NCBI GenBank assembly: GCA_038373865.1
Contig: JAXGGA010003916.1
Coordinates: forward strand, 31,446 to 95,445
Origin: Uloborus plumipes
Taxonomy: Eukaryota; Arthropoda; Arachnida; Araneae; Uloboridae
Direction of reading: 5' to 3'
DNA length: 64,000 nucleotides
How positions within the stretch are numbered: the stretch's first letter is position 1; every line of letters starts with the position of its first letter. Made by a program: the position numbers and the translations under genes. This document shows, in pieces, positions 25,619-34,521 of this stretch. Below the pieces are notes generated by a model that searched no databases, was not told the DNA's origin, and was given only the letters and a program-made list of their open reading frames with translations.

Positions 25619-25884
25619 GTGCTCGAGCTTCATCTCATATTTATGTTCTAAAGCACAACAATTTTTCAAGCAACTTCCAAGGCTACGCTTGTAGTAATTG
25701 CAAATATATTGCTGTTTCAAGAAGTATTTTAAAAATACACATGCGGACTCATACTGGTGAGCGACCCCACAAATGCAATATGTGTGGAAAAACATTCAGA
25801 CAAAGTGGCACTATGTATAGGCACCAACAGCACCACTGTAGACAACGACAAGACTCTTTTTTGAAACATGAGCATAATTTGTAG
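25619..25884 (+). CDS. C2H2 zinc-finger terminal exon, two fingers
   Basis: A TTTTAG acceptor (25613-25618) opens a frame with two carried bases (GT) and then 87 codons to TAG (25882-25884). Finger 1 is CSNC...HMRTH and finger 2 is CNMC...HQQHH, joined by the TGERPHK linker. The fingers keep C-x2-C and H-x3-H spacing. There is no ATG before the fingers, so it is read only when spliced to an upstream exon. A poly-A signal AATAAA lies at 26318-26323. Same design and same phase as the exons at 5849 (minus) and 17200 (plus). It may be a further alternative 3' exon of one locus or the end of a separate gene. Confidence 0.82.
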
Positions 25885-26562
25885 AATTTTCTGATGGTTT
25901 ACCTAATAATTACATTAAGTTAAAGTTTTGTGAAAATGTTTATAATTCATATTCAGATGATAAACATTGCATTGTTTTTCACTTCATAAGGCTTTCTGTC
26001 AACCAAGACGATAATTGAGAAAAAACCCTACTTTCAAAACCATAGCACTTTTTTTTTTTTGCAATAATCTAACCGCAACTAATAATAATCAAGCTTTCTA
26101 ATTACAATTTTACTCTATTTTGCATTTCGGTTAACACTTATTTTTCTAAGGCTAAGCATGTACTTTTCTGTGTGGAAAAGTTTTACTGGTTGTAAAATTT
26201 AAATTGACATACTAAAACTGTTTTTCTTTTCTGAGTTCAAAGTGAAAGAGGTTAGATTTTCCTATTTTGGTTCATATCGTTACAAAAGTGTTTTTTAAAA
26301 CCATATTTTTATTTTGGAATAAAATCATATTTTGAGTAGTTGGGTAAATTATTATCATAATTTTTTTAGTTGCATAACTTGTAATAACTTATAAGGGGAA
26401 GGTGAGTTATTTTTGACTAATTTTTAATTTTCACCCTTTAAGTCAATATTTACTGACAGTAAAATAATAACACAATTTTCTCTTCATGTACTAGTCTTTC
26501 ATATAAAACCAGTATATTTTTTGAAATTTTTATTAAATTCAGTACATAAATTATTGTATGTT

Positions 26563-27262
26563 CCGGGGTGATTGCGTTCCGGTATTTTACCGGATTTCCG
26601 GTACTTTCATGATCGATTCTGTTATTTTCATGTTCGAAAATACCGGAAATAAAATATTTTTAATTATGCTGTTATTTTCCCACCTCCGGATTTTTTTCTT
26701 TTTTGAATTTTCGATGATTATACCGATAATTATTAATAATATTTATCAAATAGAAATGTTAAGATGAAAATTCTAATTGATTTTTACCTTACTAAATTAT
26801 TTTATTTGCATCCGATATGAGAATCAAATTTTTTTCACTTTTGAACTTTTGATGCTTATTACCCTTAGTTAGGCGACAAATAAATGAAATGCAACAAAAT
26901 GTAACAAATGCAACTTTCATTACTTTATAAATGCTTTTGCACAACAAACAGTAATTCTGTTAAGACTTTTGCTTTCTCTTTAAAATATTTTTTTGGAGAT
27001 AATTGCTCATCACCAGCTCAAAAGTAACTTTATTACTCATTTATAATTTAATTAAATGTATGTACAATATTTTGACTAAAAACTATTTGAACATATGAAA
27101 TGTGTTAGTTTATGAAAGAAAATTAATTATTATGTATGTATAATTATAAAATTAGGTGTGCTTAAGAAATAGGGGCTTTGGTTTTAAACAAACACTCCCT
27201 CCCCCCCACACTTTTTCTTTAAAACTTTCAGGTATTTTTTTATGAACTCACAAACACCCCTA
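26563..27262. mobile_element. hAT element, C(A/C)GGGGTGATTG ends, copy 2
   Basis: About 700 bp alignable to the element at 19570-20242 from the GTTCCGGTATTTTACCGG block through CTTTAAAACTTTCAGGTATT. Flanks TGTATGTT (26555-26562) and TGTAAGTT (27263-27270) match 7/8. The terminal bases are slightly mutated relative to copy 1. Confidence 0.83.
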
Positions 27263-27409
27263 TGTAAGTTGAAAAAAAAGTAAATAGGACCAAGTTGCAC
27301 CAATGGTGAGGTATTTCCTTCGGTCCCAAAGGTAGTGAGCATTGAATCAGATTTTAAAAAAACATGATCCTTCTGCAGATTTTTGCTTCTTTCAACTCCT
27401 ACTTTCTTA

Positions 27410-28086
27410 CAAGGCGCGTTCAAAAAGTAAGGGCCGTTTTGTCACAGAAAAAAATATACTCATAAGAAAAAAAAATTAATGTCATATTTAGTTAGGTACA
27501 AACTTACTTTAATTCTGAACATAATCGCCATTCACTTCTAAGCATTTTTCATACCTCTGCATCAGCTTCTTTAACCTCTCTGCGTAGAAACTTGCCGCCT
27601 GAGAGTTGAACGAGTTGACAAGCAATTTGAAGTCCCTTTTCGGTTTCAAAACGTTGTCTACCTAGCCGCTGTTTAAAATGTAAGAGGAAGTAGTAGCTCG
27701 GTGTAAGATCGGGACTGTACAGTGGGTGGTCAAAAAGTTCTCTACAAAAATCTTAAATTTTCTCCTTGGTTTTGGCAGTAGTGTGAGGATGCGCGTTATC
27801 GAGGAGGAAGATTATGCTTGATGACAATTTCCCACGGTGTTTGTTTTGGATTGCACGCCTTAATTTGCTGACGAATCACAGAGTGCAATTCATATTTGGC
27901 GGGATCAACAATTTTCGTGGCCATTGTTCTTTGCATTCACGGACAACAATACGACTTCAGAGATGAAATAAATGACGCTTTAGCTTCACAATGAGTCAGT
28001 TAATGGCCCAGCAGTAGTAAAACTGTGCTTTGAGGCGCCATTATTTAAGTACAAGCAAACTGCCCTCACTTTTTGAATTTCCCTCG
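27410..28086 (-). mobile_element. Deleted mariner element with decayed transposase
   Basis: TA-flanked ends contain the inverted motif TTCAAAAAGT(A/G)AGGGC. On the minus strand, 27900-27530 holds recognisable but broken mariner transposase: FLLDNAHPHTTAKTKEKI, then FDHPLYSPDLTPS, then LGRQRFE. The D in DNA and the D of SPDL are catalytic-region landmarks of the DD(34-37)D mariners. Stops and frame changes interrupt the reading, and at 677 bp it is about half the usual 1.3 kb. It is inactive. Confidence 0.78.
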
Positions 28087-29609
28087 TATATAGTATCGAA
28101 GTATGGAAAAACATGGCATTCATATAAGTCATATAAATATAAGCTAAGTTAATATGAGGATGTTTAGTACTTATGTATTATCTGTATCTGTAATATCTGA
28201 TTTATCACTGAAATTTTTACTGAGTGACGAGTTCTTTTATTGTTCTTATTAAACCATTGACAGAAACAATCGGCTTGCTTGTAATTTCTTGTTTTCATTT
28301 TGTTTTTTAAAAAATTGCCAAGCATCCGAATGTTTATTATGAAAAATCCATTTTTCTTTATTAGAATGTTATAAGTTTCACTTGAAATTTGTTCAGTTAC
28401 GAAATTAAATCCTATACATTCAGAAAATCACAATACTAAAATAAGCTATGACTCCGGTTCTAGATATGCTTGGATTGTAGCAATTTTACTATGCATTTAT
28501 GCACTTTTATTTGAAATTTTTACTACAAAAAAAAAAAAAAAAACTTAAAAAATAATAACAATGGATTTACACAAAAAAGTTGGTTTTTTCATTTGATAGA
28601 ACATTTTACTAAATATATTTTATTTTCAAATTCTATGAACACACTTGACATTTTGTTTAACAAGATTGATTGTTAAAGCAATATTTAATTTTAAATTTCC
28701 TTTTTTCATGTTGTAAAAATATGCATTCAATGGAGCAACAAGGTCTTATAGGTCAAAATCTGCACTGTACGTTTCAGTAGGTGATTTAAAATTTCCGTGA
28801 TATTTTCACTGAAAGAACAAAAGTCCCGTAAAGTGATTACTAATAATAACAAGAAGTTCTGTCAAGAACTAGACGAGCCTACTTTCCCGTACATCGACAT
28901 CGGCATTCTAGCATCTGATTATTATTCTCTTGATCATCTGAGACTTAACATTATGTCAAACATACCTTTTTAGCACTTAAAGCTGATTTCTAAAAGCAAA
29001 ATATACCCCTCTCATCAGATGAAATAGAGACATAAAAAGTAAATAAATGAATAAATGAAGTTTTGTCGCACCTTTTAAAGAATGTAACTGTTACAGTTCT
29101 TCCGTAGAAAAATTCCTCAATCGTTTTCAAAAAAAAAAAAAAAAAAAAAATTAAAAGTACAAAGTACATCAAAACACATTTTATCAAAGAAAGGAAAAAA
29201 AACTCGTCCGTCGATAAAATGTCTCGATTTTCACTTTTAAACCGTTGCCAGTTGTTAAATATAAATAAAGAATAAAATGCCCTCGTGAATGAAACACTTT
29301 TGTTACAAAAAAAAATCGTCTGCCAAAAAAAAAAAAAAAATAGTAATAAATAAAATAACACAAATGAATAAATAAACAAAAAATCGTCTGCACAGTCAGT
29401 CATTTTTTTCTGAGTCTGCATTTCCGCCATGTTTGTGGAGTCGGAGTCGGAATCAGAGACCTCACAGAAGATTATTCAGAAAAGTACTTTACAAACATTA
29501 TTTATCAAAATCATTTTTTTACAAAGTTAGTTTGAAGGAAATCCGACTTTAAGTTCCAGGATCAACATTCAACTTAAATTCCCCGTAGGCGCTAATGTTA
29601 CATTTTTTT
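28087..29609. other. AT-rich DNA without recognised gene
   Basis: Long A tracts (28526-28543, 29128-29150, 29325-29340) dominate. The hydrophobic minus-strand frame at 28990-29430 is generated by these tracts and is not called. Confidence 0.45.
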
Positions 29610-30632
29610 CTGAACGGTTCAATATTGAACGAAAAACGGTTCAAACCAAAAAGCGAAATAAGGGAATGAACCTCTCCGAGATCTTTCAAACAAGAAAAAG
29701 TTTATTCCATTCGGATGGTTCACTCAGAAGTTATTAGGCGGGGAAAGGTTGCTTGAACGGTTCAATGTTGAACGAAAAAATGTTCAAATTGAAAATTTAA
29801 ATACTGTAATGAAGTATCCTTGCTGAGATCCTTCGAACAAAAAAAAAGTTTATTTAAATCGGACTGTTCACTCAAAAATTATTAGGGGTGACAGCTTGCT
29901 TGAGTGGTTCAATGTTGAACGAAAAATTGTTCAAATCGAAAATGTAAATACGGGAATGAAGTATCCTTGATAAGATCTTTTGAACAAAAAAAAGTTTGTT
30001 GAAATCGGACTGTTCACTCAAAAGTTAGCATCGCGGGACAGGTTGTTTGAACGGTTCAAAGTTGAACCAAAAATTGTTCAAATCGAAAAATCAAATATGG
30101 GAATGAGTTGTACTCGCCGAAATCTTTCCAACAAAAAAAAGTTTGTTCAAATCGGAATGTTCATTCAAAAGTTATTAGGGGGGGGGGGGAAGGTTGCTTG
30201 AACGGTTCAATGTTGAACCAAAATTGTTCAAATCGAAAAATCAAATATGGGAATGAGTTATAATCGCCGAGATCTATCCAACAAAAAAAGTTCGTTCAAA
30301 TCAGAATGTTCATTCAAAAGTTATTAAGGGGGAAAGGTTGCTTGAACGGTTCAATGTTGAACGAAAAATTGTTCAAATCGAAAATGTAGATACAGGAATG
30401 AAGTATCCTTGAAAAGATCTTTCGAACAAAAAAAAGTTTGTTCAAATCGGACTGTTAACTAAAAAGTTAGCATCGCGGGACAGGTTGTTTGAACGGCTCA
30501 AAGTTGAACCAAAAATTGTTCAAATCGAAAAATCAAATATGAGAATGAGCTGTACTCGCCGAGATCTTTCCAACAAAAAAAAGTTTGTCCAAATCGGAAT
30601 ATTCATTCAAAAGTTATTAGGGGGGGGGGGGG
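29610..30632. repeat. ~147-bp tandem array with 442-bp higher-order period
   Basis: Seven units begin with TGAACGGTTCAA or a variant at 29611, 29754, 29901, 30048, 30199, 30343 and 30490 (spacing 143-151). Each carries GTTCAAATCG and AACAAAAAAAAGTTTGTT type blocks. Units 3 and 6, and units 4 and 7, are more alike than neighbours and lie 442 bp apart, as do the G runs at about 30178 and 30620. This means a three-unit block was duplicated. Short open frames (29980-30201, 30485-30808) run through units because the period is near a multiple of three. Confidence 0.87.
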
Positions 30633-30660
30633 ACAGACAGACAGACCGACCGACACACGA
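30633..30660. repeat. GACA/GACC microsatellite tail
   Basis: GACAGACAGACAGACCGACC follows the last tandem unit and a G run. Such tails are common at the 3' ends of RTE-type retroposons; here that is only a suggestion. Confidence 0.7.
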
Positions 30661-30730
30661 ATTCCCCATCTCAATACCCTACTTTCAAATTTTTAATTTT
30701 TCGATATTCATTTTACCTTTTTATTTTTTT

Positions 30731-30808
30731 AACTTGGCGATATTTTTTGGACTTGGCGATATTTTTTTTAACTTGGCGATATTTTTTGGACTTGGCGATA
30801 TTTTTTAG
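30731..30808. repeat. ACTTGGCGATATTTTTT minisatellite, four copies
   Basis: Four tandem copies of an about 19-20 bp unit. Alternate copies end in TTAA or GG, giving a two-unit period of about 39 bp. Confidence 0.8.
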
Positions 30809-31133
30809 ATGCATTAAGCCAATTTTAATACTTTTTTCGTCTTTCTTTTATTTTTAACGGGAAAGTAGGCTAAAAAAAGGCAACTAAATTAAAAATGTCT
30901 ACCTGCCACTGGCTACTAACGTAATATTTTAATTTTCATACTAAAAAAATATTCAAAAACTATACGAGCCCTGGGGCAGGGGAAAATTTAGGGCTCCAGC
31001 TCTAGGGAAAATGCAGCGTCAGTGGACTTTGGCTCCAGCTACCTGAAGTTTATATTCTTTCAGTGCAAAACTTTTTTACATTATTATTAAAAATTATTAC
31101 ATTAATTTATTTCATTTCTATGACAAGGTTCCC

Positions 31134-31480
31134 ATGCCTTTAGACAGTAAAAAGTGTGTAGATGTTGTTTGCTTTGCTGATGATGTCAAAGTTCTCAGGG
31201 TTGTAGAAAATGATGAACAAGTAAATCAGCTGCAGGAGGATTTGGATCATATTACAAAGTTGGCAGACAAGTGGGGTATGGCAGTTAATGTTGGGAAATG
31301 TCAAATGCTACATTTAGGTCATGGAAATAAGCACAGAAGTTAGGTATTATTTGCAGGGTTCAGTCATTCATCAATCAGATGATGTTATGAATTTGGGCGT
31401 ATTAATAAATCAACACTTGAAGTTTAGTCAACAGTGTAGCATAGCTAGTAAAAAAGCCAATAAGATCCAATATTTTGATA
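31134..31480 (+). mobile_element. CR1-like LINE reverse transcriptase fragment
   Basis: The first 69 codons contain the RT catalytic motif FADD followed by VKVL, then LQEDLDHITKLADKWGMAVN and KCQMLHLGH, typical of the palm and thumb of CR1-like enzymes. After a stop at 31341-31343 the reading continues in another frame with MNLGVLINQHLKFS and CSIASKKANKI. The gene is thus a relic. The remaining coding end and 3' UTR of this copy lie at 32568-32745, beyond later insertions. Confidence 0.82.
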
Positions 31481-32079
31481 TCCAATAAACTATTTCAAAC
31501 CCAAATCTAAGGGTTTTCTTCCTCAATATTGAATTTTGGGTTTTTGATTTTTTAAAAAAAATCATTGATTTTTTTACACCCTGATTTTCGGAGGGAGATC
31601 CCTAACCCACTTTTTGTCTGTTAACGTCTCTAAAGAGAACGCGAATCTATATATCGAAAATCTTTCAGGGGAGGGTCTTTGAACTTTTACTTCCCAAAGA
31701 TAACTCTTAAATGAGACTTCAGTTCAAAAAAAAAAAACTAATCTTCTTTTCTTTTACTCTATCATGAAGAAATATATCCTGAGTTGTGCTTCGGTGTCAA
31801 AATATTTCAGGAGAGATGCCCCGAGTCTTCTCAATTCCTTTAACGTCACTAAAGATAGCCTGAAATTGCGTGTTTAGAATTTAAGTTTCAGTAAGTTTCC
31901 CAGAGGAGTTTTGATCCTTCAACGTCAAAGGTAGCATTAATAATTTCAATTTTGAAAAAAGTTTTGGAGGGAAACTAAAACTTCGTAATTTTCTATGTTT
32001 ACCAAAAATACAATATTTTAATTCAATTTGAAGATTTCTACCTGTTTTACAGTAATAGCAAAAAAAAAAAAAAGAAAAT
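31481..32079. other. Unassigned insertion inside the LINE copy
   Basis: This stretch interrupts the LINE. It has no recognised gene or clear ends. It ends in an A run next to a run of 19 G at 32080-32098. Confidence 0.4.
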
Positions 32080-32098
32080 GGGGGGGGGGGGGGGGGGG

Positions 32099-32151
32099 CT
32101 AAGCTTGATTATATGGGCCTCCTCCGAAATAAAATCCTATGTACGCCATTG
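32099..32151. mobile_element. hAT-type terminus, CAATGGCGTACATAG family
   Basis: The inverted text ends CTATGTACGCCATTG, matching the end of the complete element at 32390-32567. The opposite end was not found, so this is a fragment. Confidence 0.5.
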
Positions 32152-32154
32152 TAC

Positions 32155-32381
32155 CTGCCCGTTTTTTTTCGGCATGCATCCTTGTTAACACATGTTGATT
32201 ACTAATGTTGCGGTCTTAAATTTCTAAAAATTTCCAGATCAGAGACCCGAATCTCCGCACCCTTTCCCTTGATATCATCAAATATTGTCTTTTTTAACTT
32301 CAAAATCCAAAAACTGCTGGAGAAGAGTCCCACAAGGGAGGGGCCATCGTCCCCATCGCCCCTCCCTTTTATCCACCCTTG
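32155..32381. mobile_element. hAT MITE, CAAGGGCGGAT family, reversed copy
   Basis: Read on the minus strand it begins CCAAGGGTGGAT and follows the element at 25289-25558 through GTTTTTGGATTTTGAAGTT, TCTGATCTGGAAATTTTT and AACAAGGATGCATG. The distal end is truncated or diverged. Confidence 0.65.
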
Positions 32382-32389
32382 GTAGTGGG

Positions 32390-32567
32390 CAGTAGCGTAC
32401 ATAGACTAAGGTGCGCCCCCCAGCAAGACTTGTAAGTGCGCCCCCCACCCCCTATTAAAATGTAAAAAATATTTTCCCCGTGTAACCTTTAGTGCTATTT
32501 TTCTGGATCGGGCGCCCTTAAACCTCTTGCGCCCCCCCGCGCCGCGGGGGTGCTATGTACGCCACTG
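32390..32567. mobile_element. Complete hAT MITE with perfect target duplication
   Basis: CAGTAGCGTACATAG and CTATGTACGCCACTG form the ends. GTAGTGGG is duplicated exactly at 32382-32389 and 32568-32575. It is 178 bp, with a C-rich interior. The target lies inside the LINE coding sequence, in the codons for Val-Val-Gly. Confidence 0.87.
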
Positions 32568-32745
32568 GTAGTGGGCCCTTGGAGTAGCTTAACGGAAGAG
32601 GTTCTATTGAGCTAGGAAGTGGATACTTTTAAAATAGCAATTGATCTTCATTGGAGATTATAAATTGATTATGATCAACCTAGCTGGGCCCAGAGCCTGT
32701 TGTTGGTCGTCACATTTGTTTTTGTATTTGTATTCTCTCTGAAAG
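32568..32745 (+). mobile_element. CR1-like LINE coding end and 3' UTR
   Basis: Starting at the target duplication, the frame reads VVGPWSSLTEEVLL, one stop, then VDTFKIAIDLHWRL and the terminal stop. It parallels the minus-strand copy (VVGTWNSLPEEAV ... AIDLHWGL). The UTR shares AGAGCCTGTTG and TCACATTTGT with that copy. It belongs to the same insertion as 31134-31480. Confidence 0.8.
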
Positions 32746-33041
32746 GTCTGACAGCCAATGATACATTTTTTAAGAAGGTAAGTTTCAGGAAATGCGAGAT
32801 TTGAGGAGGGTGCTTTGAAAATTATTTTTATTCATCAGACATCCTTATCCATCATGGTATCAAAAACAATAAAAAAAAAAATTGTTGGTATGTTCAATTC
32901 TAGCAAATTTAGGAAAGTATATTAGAAAAAAAGGTCTTTATTAAAATCAAATTACTATTTTTCAACAAAATGTAACTTAAAAAAATAATTTACATGATGA
33001 TCTGAATATACATACACATGTAAAAGAATATAAAAAATTGT

Positions 33042-33273
33042 TTAGTTTCTTCTATCATAATTCCTGTAATTATTTTGGCCCCTATTGTTAAATCTGAGTT
33101 CTTTTTCCCTGTGATAACTTCTGTCTCTGTTAACATCATGATAGGATTCGTGACTTCTACTTCTGTTATTGCTACATTCTCCATCTTGAGAGGGATTGCG
33201 ATAGTCATCTTTTGGATTTTGTCGGCCATTATTTCTATACCCATCTTGGTCTTGTCTTCGAGATGAATAGTCC
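33042..33273 (-). CDS. RAMAC: RAMAC-like exon 2 (N/R/Q-rich tail and stop)
   Basis: The acceptor TTTTAG ends at 33274. One carried base completes the Trp codon of exon 1, then 76 residues rich in Arg, Asn, Asp and Tyr follow to TAA at 33044-33042. The joining phase is exact. Confidence 0.83.
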
Positions 33274-34488
33274 CTAAAATTCAAAAACATATTTAGAAAC
33301 CACATTAGCATTCATAAGGGTGCAACATTTTCAGGTGTTAGGTTAATGATATTTTATTAGACACCACTCATATCTAGAATGAGAAAATTCCCTCCATTTA
33401 CAAAAGGGGGTCCGTGGATGTCTGGACTTAGAGAATCTCTGATACAGCATTAAAAAAGAAGAAGAAAAAAAGAATGCTGTAGCGTATTTAAAAAGATCTG
33501 TAAAACATACATTTAAAAAAAAAATGATTTTTTTAAAGAAAATTTTTAAAATTACTTTTACAAATGTATCCTTTAGTTCACAGTTACTTTGATTTGAGGG
33601 GTGGGGTGAAGCTTCCATGTCATACAAAACTTTAGGTGTCAAATTTGGCGCCTACAGTTGAAGGTCTAGATGTGTCAAATAAAAAATTTTGTAACTAATA
33701 ATTGAACGACAACAATGGCTTATTTCTAACACTGCGTGTAATATTAATAACACATTTGAGTTAAAGTATGTGGCAGGGATATCATAAGCCTATGTGAAGC
33801 AGGAAGAATTATTAAAGATACATGAGTGAGGCCTGAAAATGTTTATCGCTGGTTAACAAGCGATTAAAGCATACATTTTAACAAATGAAGCAGACAAAAT
33901 TGTAATTAAAAAAAAATAATAAGTCTATTTTATCTCTATGTTTTTGATTTGGAATGTAAAAATGATAAAAACATTGATACATAACTTCAATCTTACTAAC
34001 AGATAAGAAAAACCATGTCTTATAAACCGGCAAATAAATTTTGTCTACTGGTTTCAGTTAGTTAGCTAGGTTACTAACTGAAAATTTGAGTTTTCTTGTA
34101 GGCTTCATAAAAAATATAAGAAAATGCAAAGTAAATTGATTAAAATTGAAAAAGTTAAACTGAAGTAAAGATTAAAATATTCAATAACTATATAATCAAA
34201 CTAAAAGAAATGTGTAAACAAGTAATTTGAATATTATGCATAACAAAACTTAACATTAAAAAAATTGGGAAAAAAGTTTCTACATATTCCTTAGTTTTAA
34301 AAGGTGGAGTCCTATATGACCATTTGTGACTCATATTGGGTATTTTTATTCGCTATATATGTATATAATACAATTCTTCAGATTTGTGAGCTTATATTTT
34401 AGTAAAATGACAGTGTTTAACTAAGATCAAAAAAGGGTTGGTGCCCTTCTTGATAGAATGCCACTTCAATTCAATTAAAAGCATTTCT

Positions 34489-34521
<33 letters not shown>

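Noticed and set aside
28990..29430. 146-codon minus-strand frame, very rich in Phe
   Set aside because: It is produced by long A/T tracts; there is no domain, splice context or codon signature.
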